From the NCBI RefSeq assembly GCF_002288825.1, contig NZ_NSLI01000004.1:246501-310500 (forward strand): a DNA stretch of 64,000 bases, in the 5' to 3' direction. Below, in pieces: positions 17,978 to 26,034 of this stretch; the stretch's first letter is position 1, and every line of letters begins with the position of its first letter. The notes beneath the pieces were generated by a model that saw only the letters and a list, made by a program, of their open reading frames with translations, did not search any database and was not told the origin of the DNA. The stretch is from Sphingomonas lenta (lineage in GTDB: Bacteria > Pseudomonadota > Alphaproteobacteria > Sphingomonadales > Sphingomonadaceae). A program made the translations under genes and the position numbers.

Positions 17978-19287
17978 AAATTTACGCGTTGACGGCTGGA
18001 GCGGCGCTCCTTGCGGGGGCAGCCTGGGCGGGCCAGACGGCGAGCCCTGCGCCGCGCCCCCAGGCGCAGGCCGCGGCGCAGCTCCCCGCCACGCAAGCGC
18101 TGTTCCAGTCCTACGTTTCGACCGGCAAGATGCCCGGCATCGTCGGCGCGTTCGGCGCGCCCGGCCGTCCCGCCACCTTCGTCACCGCCGGCCGCATCGC
18201 CGACGGGGCTAACGCGCCCGCCGCCGGCCCCGACTCGCTCTGGCGCATCTACTCGATGACCAAGCCGATCACCGGCATGGCCGCGATGATCCTCGTGGAG
18301 GAAGGCAAGCTCCGCCTCGACCAGCCGGTCCACGAGATCCTGCCCGCCTTCCGGAACATGCAGGTGCTGACCGACCCGGAGAAGAGCCTCGCGAGCCGCC
18401 CCGCCGCCCGCCCGATCACGATCCGGCATCTCCTCACCCACACCGCCGGGCTCGGCTACAACATCATCACCACCGGCCCGCTCAAGGCCGAGTATGAGAA
18501 GCGCGGCATCCTGCCGGGCGCGGTGAACGGCCTCGTCGAGGCGCAGGCCCGCCAAGTCCGGCCCAAGTCGCTTGGGGAGTTCGCCGACCGCGTCGCCACG
18601 CTGCCGCTGATCGCCGACCCCGGCACGCGCTGGAGCTACTCGATCGGCCTAGACGTGCTCGGCGCGGTGGTCGAGCGCGCGGGCGGCATGCCGTTCGAGC
18701 GCTTCCTGCAGACGCGCATCTTCACGCCGCTGCGCATGACGTCGACCTACTTCACCGTGCCCGCGTCCGAGACCGGCCGCTTCGCCACCAACTACCTCTT
18801 CGCCGGCGACAACCGCGTTCCCGTCGATCCGGCCGCGACCTCGGTCTACCTCCAGCCGCCGAGCTTCCCCTACGGCGGCGCGGGCCTCGTCTCCTCGGCG
18901 CGCGACTACGACCGCTTCCTCCACATGCTCCAGAACGGCGGCACGCTGGACGGCGCGCGCGTGATGAAGCCGGAGACGGTGCGGCTTGCCATGTCCGACC
19001 TCCTGCCGCCGGGCGTCACCTTCGCCGGCATCGGCGGCGGTACGGGCGGCACGCAGGGCGGAGTCCGGATGGGCTATGGCGCGGGCGGCTCCGTGTACCT
19101 GGAGGGCAGGCCCGGCGGCCCCGGCAAGGGCACGTACGGCTGGGGAGGCGCGGCCGGCACCATCGCCTATGTCGACCCGGAGAACCGCGTGCGCGGCACG
19201 ATCATGGTCAACTATTTCCCCGCCGAACGCTGGCCGCTCCGCCAGGAGATCCCCGCCGCGCTGGCGAAGGACTTGGGAAGGCGGTAA
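17974..19287 (+). CDS. serine hydrolase of the beta-lactamase/class C family, exported
   Basis: A 437-residue protein with a signal peptide (MKIYALTAGAALLAGAAWAG). Its catalytic SxxK motif is SMTK (Ser94-Lys97) in WRIYSMTKPITGMAAM, and the second motif is YSI (about residue 213) in RWSYSIGLDVLG. HLLTHTAGLGY is also characteristic of the PBP4/AmpC-like esterase group. The late GYGAGGSVYLEG...GTYGWGGAAGTIAYVDP takes the place of KTG. Such enzymes are esterases, D-Ala-D-Ala peptidases or lactamases; the substrate is unknown. It is coupled to mutY by overlap. Confidence 0.9.
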   Translation: MKIYALTAGAALLAGAAWAGQTASPAPRPQAQAAAQLPATQALFQSYVSTGKMPGIVGAFGAPGRPATFVTAGRIADGANAPAAGPDSLWRIYSMTKPITGMAAMILVEEGKLRLDQPVHEILPAFRNMQVLTDPEKSLASRPAARPITIRHLLTHTAGLGYNIITTGPLKAEYEKRGILPGAVNGLVEAQARQVRPKSLGEFADRVATLPLIADPGTRWSYSIGLDVLGAVVERAGGMPFERFLQTRIFTPLRMTSTYFTVPASETGRFATNYLFAGDNRVPVDPAATSVYLQPPSFPYGGAGLVSSARDYDRFLHMLQNGGTLDGARVMKPETVRLAMSDLLPPGVTFAGIGGGTGGTQGGVRMGYGAGGSVYLEGRPGGPGKGTYGWGGAAGTIAYVDPENRVRGTIMVNYFPAERWPLRQEIPAALAKDLGRR

Positions 19288-19310
19288 GGGTGGCACACAC
19301 CCCCTCCCTC

Positions 19311-19407
19311 CGTCACCCCGGACTTGTTCCGGGGTCCATCGTGGTGCGAACGACTCCGCCGGAGTGCGCGTCGAACCATGGACCCCGGAACGAGTCCGGG
19401 GTGACGG
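19311..19407. repeat. family B palindromic repeat, copy 3
   Basis: Begins CGTCACCCCGGACTTGTTCC and ends GAGTCCGGGGTGACGG, with each end also folding on its own. The outer ends are inverted copies of each other. It separates the serine hydrolase gene from nudC, both on the plus strand, leaving only 14 bases before the nudC start. Confidence 0.85.
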
Positions 19408-19421
19408 GCAGAGGCTGACGT

Positions 19422-20300
19422 ATGACGACGCCCCCCGGCTTCACCGGCTCCCCGCTCGACCGCGCCGACCGCCTTCGCAACGATAAGGCCGCGCTCCAGC
19501 TCGCGGTCGCCGACTACCGCGCCCGCCTGCTCCGCCTCGGCCCGGGCTACACGCCCGACGTGACGCCCGAAGGCCGCCTCGCCTGGATCAGCCTCGCCGA
19601 CGCGGCCCCGGACGCCGAGCTCGTCTTCTTAGGGCTAGAGGACGAACGCCCCCGCTTCGCCGCGATCACCAACGAGCCCGGCGGCGCGCCCTTCCGCAGC
19701 CCCCGCCTCCTCGCCGCGCTGGGCGAGATGGCGGAAGGCGAAGCCGCCACCTACGCCGCCGCCCGCGCCGTGCTCGACTGGCACGCCCGCCACCGCTTCT
19801 GCGCAAACTGCGGCTCGCCGACCGACGTGATCCGCGCCGGCTGGGCCCGCCGCTGCCCCGCCTGCTCCGCGGAGCACTTCCCGCGCACCGACCCCGTCGT
19901 CATCATGATCGCCGAGCACGAAGGCCGCGCGCTCCTCGGTCGACAGGCGAGCTGGCCCCCCGGCCGCTATTCCGCGCTCGCCGGCTTCGTCGAGCCGGGC
20001 GAGTCGATCGAGGAGGCGGTCGCCCGCGAGATCCACGAGGAGGCGGGCGTGCGCGTCACGCAAGTGCGCTACGTCGCCAGCCAGCCCTGGCCCTTCCCGT
20101 CGCAGCTCATGATCGCCTGCGTCGCCCGCGCGGACGACGACGCGCTCCGCGTCGACACGTCCGAGCTCGAAGAGGCGATCTGGGTCCCCCGCGACGAGGT
20201 CCGCGCCGTGCTGGAGGGCAGGGGAACCGCGTTCCTCCCGCCCCCGCCCTACGCCATCGCCCACACGCTACTCGAGCGCTGGGCCGCGGACGTCCCGTAA
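19422..20300 (+). CDS. nudC: NAD(+) diphosphatase NudC
   Basis: NudC hydrolyses NADH/NAD and removes NAD caps from RNA. The 292-residue protein contains a zinc ribbon (Cys127, Cys130, Cys145, Cys148), FPRTDPVVIM, the Nudix box GFVEPGESIEEAVAREIHEE starting at residue 188, and the NudC-specific SQPWPFPSQLM (the family SQPWPFPxS array). The ATG at 19422 follows a family B repeat, with GAGG about ten bases upstream. Confidence 0.95.
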   Translation: MTTPPGFTGSPLDRADRLRNDKAALQLAVADYRARLLRLGPGYTPDVTPEGRLAWISLADAAPDAELVFLGLEDERPRFAAITNEPGGAPFRSPRLLAALGEMAEGEAATYAAARAVLDWHARHRFCANCGSPTDVIRAGWARRCPACSAEHFPRTDPVVIMIAEHEGRALLGRQASWPPGRYSALAGFVEPGESIEEAVAREIHEEAGVRVTQVRYVASQPWPFPSQLMIACVARADDDALRVDTSELEEAIWVPRDEVRAVLEGRGTAFLPPPPYAIAHTLLERWAADVP

Positions 20301-20356
20301 CGGGATCGCCCTACGCCGTTGTCGGCGGCGCACGCCCGCGCCATGTCCGGAGCGGC

Positions 20357-21097
20357 ATGACCGGCGCGCTTCCTCGACTCACCGGCCTGCGCTCGCGCCT
20401 GCGCGGCCGCGGGCCCGTCGAGCTCGCACGGCTCGCCGTCAAGAACATCGTCCACCTCGTCCGTTCGCTCACGCCCGCCGCGCGCGCGGCGCGTGCGCGC
20501 GACCGCGCTTTCGATCGCCGCTGGGGCACCGACACCGGCGGCGAGGTGAGCGTTCATGATCTGGGGCTGGACGCGAAGGCCCTGCCCGGCGCCAAACGCT
20601 ACGCGGCGCTCGACGAGGCGATGCTGCGCGAGCCGATCGCCGCGCTCGCGCTCGACCCCGCCATGTTCGAGTTTATCGACTACGGCGCGGGCAAGGGCCG
20701 GGCGGTGATGGTGGCGATGGACATGGGCTTTCGCCGCGCCACGGGCGTCGAGCTCTCCGAACGGCTCGTGGGGATCGCCGAGCGGAACCTGCGCCTCTTC
20801 GCCCGCCGCAACCCCGCCGCCGCGCCCGGCCGCGTGCTCCGGGGCGACGCCGTCGCGTTCCGTCCCGAAGGCCGCGCGATCCTCGCCTTCTTCTACAACC
20901 CCTTCGACGCCGCGGTCATGTTGCGGGTGCGCGGACGGCTCGAAGAGGCGCTGGGTGAGGGGACGGAGCGCATCGTCGTCGTCTACGCCAACCCCGAACA
21001 TGTTGACGTCTTCGCCGACGCGCCCGGCTGGACGCGCGGCCCGGAAAGCGGCGGCTGGACGAGCTTTTCCGCCGAGTCTGCCGCGTTTCGTCGCTGA
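20357..21097 (+). CDS. class I SAM-dependent methyltransferase (Rossmann-fold)
   Basis: A 246-residue protein. Motif I is FEFIDYGAGKGRAVMVAMD (about 110-128), followed by GVELSERLVGIAERNL for ribose contact and a late catalytic-type motif AFFYNPFD (NPF). The N-terminal 60 residues are basic with a long helix. NPF/NPP motifs often indicate amino-group methylation, but the substrate is unknown. GGAG lies four bases before the ATG. A perfect hairpin (21129-21149) follows the gene. Confidence 0.82.
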   Translation: MTGALPRLTGLRSRLRGRGPVELARLAVKNIVHLVRSLTPAARAARARDRAFDRRWGTDTGGEVSVHDLGLDAKALPGAKRYAALDEAMLREPIAALALDPAMFEFIDYGAGKGRAVMVAMDMGFRRATGVELSERLVGIAERNLRLFARRNPAAAPGRVLRGDAVAFRPEGRAILAFFYNPFDAAVMLRVRGRLEEALGEGTERIVVVYANPEHVDVFADAPGWTRGPESGGWTSFSAESAAFRR

Positions 21098-21128
21098 AAG
21101 AAAACAGCCCGTCGAATCGCACCAAGTT

Positions 21129-21149
21129 GGGACTTTCGTACAAAGTCCC
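21129..21149. terminator. hairpin, possible terminator
   Basis: GGGACTTT-CGTAC-AAAGTCCC is a perfect eight-base-pair stem 32 bases after the methyltransferase stop. No poly-T tract follows on either strand, so a terminator role is plausible but unproven. It shares the ACTTT/AAAGT core of family C palindromes and could be a decayed relative. Confidence 0.4.
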
Positions 21150-21252
21150 GCTTCGGGCCGGAAACGAATCGCCTGACCCCTCGTTACTGTGGTAGTTTGT
21201 ATCTCCAGGGGCATCGCGACGTCGCGGTGCGCCGCGTAGCGGAGGATCCACC

Positions 21253-21720
21253 ATGCGCTACTTCGTCGATGCCGAGTTCAACGGGTTCGGGGGCGAGCTG
21301 ATCTCGCTCGCGGCGGTGCCCGAGACGAACGGGTCGCCGCACTTCTATCAGGCGATCGGCTGCCAGCGGCCGATCCTGTGGGTGCGCACCAACATCATCC
21401 CCGTGCTCCAGATCGCGCCGCGCTCCAAGGGCGAGGTCGCGCACCTGTTCGCGCATTACCTCGAGAACGACCCGGCGCCCGTGCTAATCTCCGACTGCCC
21501 GGAGAGCCTGGCGCACGCCGTGCTGCTGCTGACCGACGGCCGCGGCGGCCGCCTCCTCCAGTCGCGCGTCCGCACCGAGCTGCTCCCGGCTTCCGACTTC
21601 TCGGCGGTCGCCCACAGCGAGACGCCCTACAACGCCTATCGCGACGCCCTCGCGCTCAAGGACTGGGTCCTCGCCCAAGAAGCCCAGCGCCGCCCCGTCG
21701 ACCTGTTGCGCGCGGTCTGA
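21253..21720 (+). CDS. DEDD-type 3'-5' exonuclease-like protein
   Basis: A 155-residue protein opening with YFVDAEFNGFGGELISLAAV, the DxE exonuclease I motif of RNase T/DnaQ-like proteins. It has a second acidic strand, VLISDCPESLAHAV, and a C-terminal YNAYRDALALKDW, which resembles the exonuclease III motif (HxAxxDA) with His replaced by Tyr. It is therefore DEDDy-like or degenerate. GGAGGATCCACC precedes the ATG. The substrate is unknown. Confidence 0.68.
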   Translation: MRYFVDAEFNGFGGELISLAAVPETNGSPHFYQAIGCQRPILWVRTNIIPVLQIAPRSKGEVAHLFAHYLENDPAPVLISDCPESLAHAVLLLTDGRGGRLLQSRVRTELLPASDFSAVAHSETPYNAYRDALALKDWVLAQEAQRRPVDLLRAV

Positions 21721-21779
21721 CGCTCGGGTTTCGCGCGGCCACGCGGTCGTGTTAAGTTCCTCCCGATCGGGAGGAACGG

Positions 21780-22424
21780 ATGGCGTCGATCACGGCCAAG
21801 CGCGCGGCGACCTCTTTCTGGGCGCTGACCGCGCTGTTGAGCGTGGCGGTCGCGCTCTTCTCCTACCGCTACCTGACGCATGCGAGCCTGGGCGCGCCCG
21901 ACATCCTCGCCAACACCTATGCCCGGCCCTGGTTGTCGGTCCATGTCGCCGCGTCCGCCACGGCGCTGCTGCTGGGCGCGTTCCAGTTCCTGCCAGGCTT
22001 GCGCTCCCATCGGCCGGCGCTGCATCGCTGGACGGGCCGCATCTATGCGGTCGGATGCCTGATCGGCGGGGCGGCCGGGTTGGTGATCGCCTTCGGGTCG
22101 ACCGCGGGGCCGGTCGCAACGCTGGGCTTCGGCCTGCTCGCGGTCGCTTGGCTCGTCACCACCGCGCAAGGGTGGCGGCTCGCCCGCGCGCGGCGCTACG
22201 CCGAGCACCGCGCTTGGATGATCCGCTCCTGGTCGCTCACGCTCGCCGCGGTGACGCTCCGGCTCGGGCTCGCCGGCATCGCGCTGAGCGGGCTGCCGTT
22301 TCGCGAGAGCTATCTGGCGGTGTCGTTCCTCTGCTGGGTGCCCAACCTCCTCGCAGCCGAGCTCTACCTGCGCAGCGCTCGGCGGACACGCCCGCTCGCG
22401 ACCGCGTCGCTGCGGCCCGCCTGA
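21780..22424 (+). CDS. DUF2306 membrane protein
   Basis: A 214-residue protein with about six membrane helices. It carries family markers WLSVHVAASATALLLGAFQF, LHRWTGRIYAVG, and EHRAWMIRSWSLTLAAVTLR near residue 140-160. The His and Arg residues in LHRWTGR and HRAWMIRS are the conserved polar positions. The function is unknown; a heme-binding or redox role has been suspected for such four-helix proteins. GGGAGGAACGG precedes the ATG. Confidence 0.82.
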   Translation: MASITAKRAATSFWALTALLSVAVALFSYRYLTHASLGAPDILANTYARPWLSVHVAASATALLLGAFQFLPGLRSHRPALHRWTGRIYAVGCLIGGAAGLVIAFGSTAGPVATLGFGLLAVAWLVTTAQGWRLARARRYAEHRAWMIRSWSLTLAAVTLRLGLAGIALSGLPFRESYLAVSFLCWVPNLLAAELYLRSARRTRPLATASLRPA

Positions 22425-22434
22425 GGCGAGCGCC

Positions 22435-23055
22435 GTGAACCTGGAACTCTGGCTCGCCTTCGCCGCCGCGTCGTTCGTCATGGGCGTGATCCCCGGCCCC
22501 GGCGTCGCGACCATCATCGGTTTCGCGTTCGGCTCCGGCCGGCGCGTCGCGCTCGCCGAGGTCGGCGGCATGGCGGTCGGCAACGCCCTCGCGATCAGCT
22601 TGTCGCTCGCCGGCGCGGGCGCGGTGCTCGCCTCCTCGGCGCTCGCCTTTACGATCCTGAAATGGGCGGGCGCGGTCTATCTGGTGGCGATCGGCCTCCT
22701 CGCCATCCGGCGCAGCGGGGCCGAGCGCGCCACTTCGCCCTCCGCCCGACCGGTCACGCCTCGGCTCGCCTTTCTGAGCACGGTCGCGGTGGGCGTGTTC
22801 CACCCCAAGACGATCCTGTTCTTCGTCGCCTTCGCCGCCCAGTTCGTCAGCCCCGACGCGCCCTACCTGCCCCAGGCCGCCATCCTCGTCGCGACCTTCA
22901 CGATCGTCGCCGCCGCCACCGACACCGCCTACGCGCTGCTCGCGTCCCGGGCGTCGGGCCTGTTCGAGCGCCCGCACTTACGCCGCTGGACCGCCCGCGC
23001 GGGCGGTGGCGCGCTCGTCGCGGCGGGCGTGGCGACCGCGGCAATACGGCGGTGA
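22435..23055 (+). CDS. LysE/RhtB-family amino acid exporter
   Basis: A 206-residue inner-membrane exporter with six hydrophobic segments. The family signature near the start is VMGVIPGPGVATIIGFAFGSG, followed by GMAVGNALA and KWAGAVYLVAIGLLAIR. VGVFHPKTILFFVAFAAQFV begins the second half. LysE/RhtB proteins export amino acids such as homoserine, threonine or lysine. The start is GTG, 11 bases after the DUF2306 stop. The gene is convergent with tetR. Confidence 0.88.
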   Translation: MNLELWLAFAAASFVMGVIPGPGVATIIGFAFGSGRRVALAEVGGMAVGNALAISLSLAGAGAVLASSALAFTILKWAGAVYLVAIGLLAIRRSGAERATSPSARPVTPRLAFLSTVAVGVFHPKTILFFVAFAAQFVSPDAPYLPQAAILVATFTIVAAATDTAYALLASRASGLFERPHLRRWTARAGGGALVAAGVATAAIRR

Positions 23056-23065
23056 CGTTTTGGGG

Positions 23066-23629
23066 TCAGGGCCGTGCCGCGCCGTCCGCCACCGCTCCAT
23101 TTCGCACGGCCATGTCGGCCAGGTCGCGCCTGCCGATCGCGTCCAGGAACAGCGCGCCTTCGACGGTTGCGAGCAGTGACGCGCATGCCCGTTCGCGATC
23201 GGCCCGCCGATCGACGAAAAGGTGGTCGCCCGTCCAGCGCACGAATCCGTCGGTGATGGCGGCCGCGATCGCGCGCTGCGGCTCCCGGCCCCGCGCCGAC
23301 GCCGCCGCGAGCTCCAGCCACAGCCGCATATAGGGCCGAAGCTCGACCGACCCGACCGCGCTCCAGATGGCTAGGAGCAGCTCGGGCGGGGGGAGGCGCG
23401 TCCCCGTCGGGATCGCCCGGTCGAGTATCACGGTCAGCCGCCCCGCCACCCGCTCCAGCGTCGCCGCGACCAGCTCGTCCTTGCTCGCGAAGTAATAGAG
23501 CAGCATGCGATCGCTGGTGCCCACCGCGGTGGCGAGCGGGCGCAAGCTCGCAGCGGCCATCCCGTGCTCGAGAAGGTGGTCGGCCATGCGCTCGATGGCG
23601 GCTTCGCGACGTGCGTCCCTGATGCTCAC
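23066..23629 (-). CDS. TetR-family transcriptional regulator
   Basis: A 187-residue repressor. The N-terminal helix-turn-helix covers RREAAIERMADHLLEHG...LRPLATAVGTSDRMLLYYFASKDEL (about 8-52), ending in the TetR LLYYFxSKDEL motif. The rest is an all-helical ligand-binding domain. The start is GTG at 23627-23629. Two palindromic sites lie in the 65-base gap to the divergent DUF5367 gene, so it probably represses itself and that gene. The ligand is unknown. Confidence 0.9.
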   Translation of the reverse strand: MSIRDARREAAIERMADHLLEHGMAAASLRPLATAVGTSDRMLLYYFASKDELVAATLERVAGRLTVILDRAIPTGTRLPPPELLLAIWSAVGSVELRPYMRLWLELAAASARGREPQRAIAAAITDGFVRWTGDHLFVDRRADRERACASLLATVEGALFLDAIGRRDLADMAVRNGAVADGAARP

Positions 23630-23637
23630 GCGATTCT

Positions 23638-23653
23638 TGTAGCGCTTATTACA
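23638..23653. promoter_or_regulatory. candidate TetR operator 1 (imperfect)
   Basis: TGTAGCGCTTATTACA is an imperfect palindrome with outer TGTA/TACA shared with operator 2. It is eight bases upstream of the tetR GTG start and overlaps its leader. Centre-to-centre distance to operator 2 is 27 bases. Confidence 0.55.
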
Positions 23654-23664
23654 CCATCCTGCTA

Positions 23665-23680
23665 TGTAGCGGCCGCTACA
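23665..23680. promoter_or_regulatory. candidate TetR operator 2 (perfect palindrome)
   Basis: TGTAGCGGCCGCTACA is a perfect 16-base palindrome 15 bases before the DUF5367 start codon, directly upstream of its GAGGAGG ribosome site. With operator 1 it forms a pair of TGTAGCG half-site repeats between the divergent genes. Confidence 0.65.
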
Positions 23681-23694
23681 GAGGAGGATGCGTC

Positions 23695-24147
23695 ATGGAA
23701 CGGACTGCTGGCGCCGGTGTGTCGATGAAGGCGGAACGGGCGGACGCGCCGTCCCCAGGACGGCTCTCGGATCGGCAAGCGGCGATCCTGGTTGCCTTCG
23801 GTCTCGCCTTCTGGCTCGTCGCGGCGCTGTTCATCCGCATCGCGCCGTTCGACGTCTTCGGCCGGGACGTCGGCACAATCCTGCTGTTCGCCGCGACTTT
23901 GCCATTGGCTTGGGCGTCGGTCCGGGTTGCGGAGCGGATCGCGGCGCTCGCGCCCGACCAGCTCCTGCCGGGCGTCGCGCTCGCTTCGGCGGCGGCCATG
24001 CTGTGCGACGGCGTGGGGCTGATCTGGTGGGGGCTGTACGGCGACGGCGACCGGCTGCCGGGGGCCGCATGGCTGCTGTGGGGCGTGGGCCTGATCTTGT
24101 TCGCCGCCTTCCTCGACGGTCGACGTCGGACGGTGCGCCGGGGCTGA
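23695..24147 (+). CDS. DUF5367-like small membrane protein
   Basis: A 150-residue protein with four hydrophobic segments: AAILVAFGLAFWLVAALFI, VGTILLFAATLPLAWASV, GVALASAAAMLCDGVGLIWW and AWLLWGVGLILFAAFL. The start is supported by GAGGAGG seven bases upstream. DUF5367 proteins are uncharacterised. Divergence from a TetR gene with shared operators suggests it answers to the same signal. Confidence 0.7.
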   Translation: MERTAGAGVSMKAERADAPSPGRLSDRQAAILVAFGLAFWLVAALFIRIAPFDVFGRDVGTILLFAATLPLAWASVRVAERIAALAPDQLLPGVALASAAAMLCDGVGLIWWGLYGDGDRLPGAAWLLWGVGLILFAAFLDGRRRTVRRG

Positions 24148-24156
24148 GCGTCCCGC

Positions 24157-25044
24157 CTAGCCCCGCTCGCGTGCCCGCCGGTACGTGCCCAGCACCCGCA
24201 GCCGTTCCGAGTGGAAGCGCAGCTCGGCGAGCGCGCGGTCGAAGCCCGGTTCGCCCGGGCCGCCCTCCACGTCGGCGTAGAACTCGGTCGCCGCGAAGCT
24301 GCCGCCGCGCTGATAGCTCTCCAGCTTGGTCATGTTGACGCCGTTGGTCGCGAAGCCGCCCATCGCCTTGTACAAGGCCGCGGGCACGTTCCCGACCGCG
24401 AACACCAGGGTCGTCATGCGCGGACCTTCCGCGATCACGCCGTCCTCACGCGCCAGCACCACGAAGCGCGTGGTGTTGTGCTCGGCGTCGGCGATGCCGC
24501 TGGCGAATGTCTTCAGGCCGTACAGCTCGGCCGCGGCGGGCGGGGCGAGCGCCGCCACGCGCGGGTCGCCGCGCTCCGCCACCAGCGCGGCCGCGCCCGC
24601 CGTGTCGGGATAATCCATCGGCTCGATCCCGTGCGCGTGGAGCCAGCCGCGGCACTGGCCCAGCGCCTGCGGGTGGCTTACCGCCTGCTCCACCTCCTCG
24701 CGCGCGCCCAAGCCCATCAGCGCGTAGCGGATCGGCAGGAAATGCTCGCCCGTGATCAGGAGGCCCGATTCGGGCAGCAGGAAGTGGATATCGGCGACAC
24801 GCCCGTGGAGCGAGTTCTCGATCGGGATCATCGCGCACCCCGCGCGACCCTCCTTCACCGCGTCGATCGCGTCCGCGAAGTCGAAGCAGGGAAGGGGCAG
24901 CCCGTCCGGGAACATCTGCGCCACGGCCACATGGCTGTTCGCGCCCGGCGCGCCCTGGAACGACACGGCGCGCGGCGGGTCGGCGGCGGCGGCTTGCGTC
25001 AGGCGGGCGACGAGCGGGCGGGCGGGGGCCGGAAAGCGGTCCAT
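24157..25044 (-). CDS. pheA: prephenate dehydratase
   Basis: This 295-residue enzyme converts prephenate to phenylpyruvate in phenylalanine synthesis. It has SFQGAPGANSHVAV at the start of the PDT domain, AMIPIENSLHGRV, and AEHNTTRFVVL, with the TTRF catalytic motif near residue 190. A C-terminal ACT domain contains KLESYQRGGSFAATEFYADV, the Phe-binding region (family ESRP). Feedback inhibition by Phe is expected. No chorismate mutase domain is fused; a separate one is at 62480. Divergent from the cytochrome c gene. Confidence 0.96.
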   Translation of the reverse strand: MDRFPAPARPLVARLTQAAAADPPRAVSFQGAPGANSHVAVAQMFPDGLPLPCFDFADAIDAVKEGRAGCAMIPIENSLHGRVADIHFLLPESGLLITGEHFLPIRYALMGLGAREEVEQAVSHPQALGQCRGWLHAHGIEPMDYPDTAGAAALVAERGDPRVAALAPPAAAELYGLKTFASGIADAEHNTTRFVVLAREDGVIAEGPRMTTLVFAVGNVPAALYKAMGGFATNGVNMTKLESYQRGGSFAATEFYADVEGGPGEPGFDRALAELRFHSERLRVLGTYRRARERG

Positions 25045-25192
25045 GGTCCGCGCGGGTTAGGTCGAGTGTGGCTCCCGGGCAACCCGCCTGCTAACCGCGG
25101 TTATCGCCGCCCGACGCGCGGCTTGCGGTGGCGCGCGCGCTTTCCTAAGGACGGCGGCGTTTTACTTCCATTCCAAGGTTCCGAACCGACAC

Positions 25193-25891
25193 ATGGACAT
25201 CCGGACGAACATGATCGCGGGCTGGACGCTCGCCGCTTCGGGCGCCGCGCTGGGCCTCGCGATCATCGGCAGCATGGTTTACGGCGGCGAGCGCCCGGAG
25301 AAGATGGGCTACGCGATCGAGGGCGTCGAGGCCGAGGGCGGCGCGAGCGCGGAGGCGCAGGTGCCGATCGCGACGCTGCTCGCATCCGCCGACCCCGCCA
25401 AGGGCGCCGACGTGTTCAAGAAGTGCTCGGCCTGCCACACGATCAACGCGGGCGGCGCCAGCGGTATCGGTCCCAACCTCCACGGCATCATGGGCCAGCC
25501 GATCGCCGCCAAGCCCGGCTTCGGCTATTCGGACGCGCTGAAAGGCGTGGGCGGCACCTGGGATTGGGAGAAGATGAGCGCCTGGCTCCTCTCCCCCCGC
25601 AAGTTCGCGCCCGGCACCAAGATGACGTTCGCGGGCATCGGCAACGGCCAGGACCGCGCCAACGTGCTCGCCTATCTGAACCAGCAGGGCTCCAACCTGC
25701 CGCTCCCCGCCGCCCCGCCGCCGGGCGCGGAGGCGTCGCCGACCGGCGCGGTCGATCCCAAGGCGCAGGAGGCGATCGCCAACGCCACCGCCAACCCCAC
25801 CGCCGAGATCGCCAACACCGGCACGCCGACCGAGGCCGCCCCGTCGCTCGACCCCGCCGCGCAGGAGAAGGGCGCTCGGGCAGACCAGTAG
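25193..25891 (+). CDS. membrane-anchored cytochrome c (CycM-like)
   Basis: A 232-residue class I cytochrome c. An N-terminal helix (GWTLAASGAALGLAIIGSMV, residues 10-29) anchors it to the membrane. The heme site is CSACH (Cys78, Cys81, His82) and the axial Met is Met144 in PGTKMTFAGI. The 70-residue tail is rich in Ala, Pro and Thr. Such cytochromes carry electrons from the bc1 complex to terminal oxidase. Divergent from pheA, an order seen in related genomes. Confidence 0.92.
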   Translation: MDIRTNMIAGWTLAASGAALGLAIIGSMVYGGERPEKMGYAIEGVEAEGGASAEAQVPIATLLASADPAKGADVFKKCSACHTINAGGASGIGPNLHGIMGQPIAAKPGFGYSDALKGVGGTWDWEKMSAWLLSPRKFAPGTKMTFAGIGNGQDRANVLAYLNQQGSNLPLPAAPPPGAEASPTGAVDPKAQEAIANATANPTAEIANTGTPTEAAPSLDPAAQEKGARADQ

Positions 25892-25929
25892 GGGCTAGAG
25901 CCTCTCGATCACCCGGCCTAACCCCACCT

Positions 25930-26010
25930 CGTCACCCCAGCAAGCTGGGGTCGTTGTAGGAGAGGGCACCCCCGCTGGTCGGGCCTACCCCAGCGTTCGC
26001 TGGGGTGACG
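25930..26010. repeat. family B-like palindromic repeat, copy 4
   Basis: Left end CGTCACCCCAGC-AAGCTGGGG and right end CCCCAGCGTTCGCTGGGG-TGACG each fold as hairpins, and the outer CGTCA/TGACG ends are inverted. The sequence differs from other family B copies in having CAGC/GCTG arms. It lies between the convergent cytochrome c and LOG-family genes and may act as a two-way terminator. Confidence 0.8.
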
Positions 26011-26034
26011 AACAGGGGCGAGGGGAGGGGGCGC

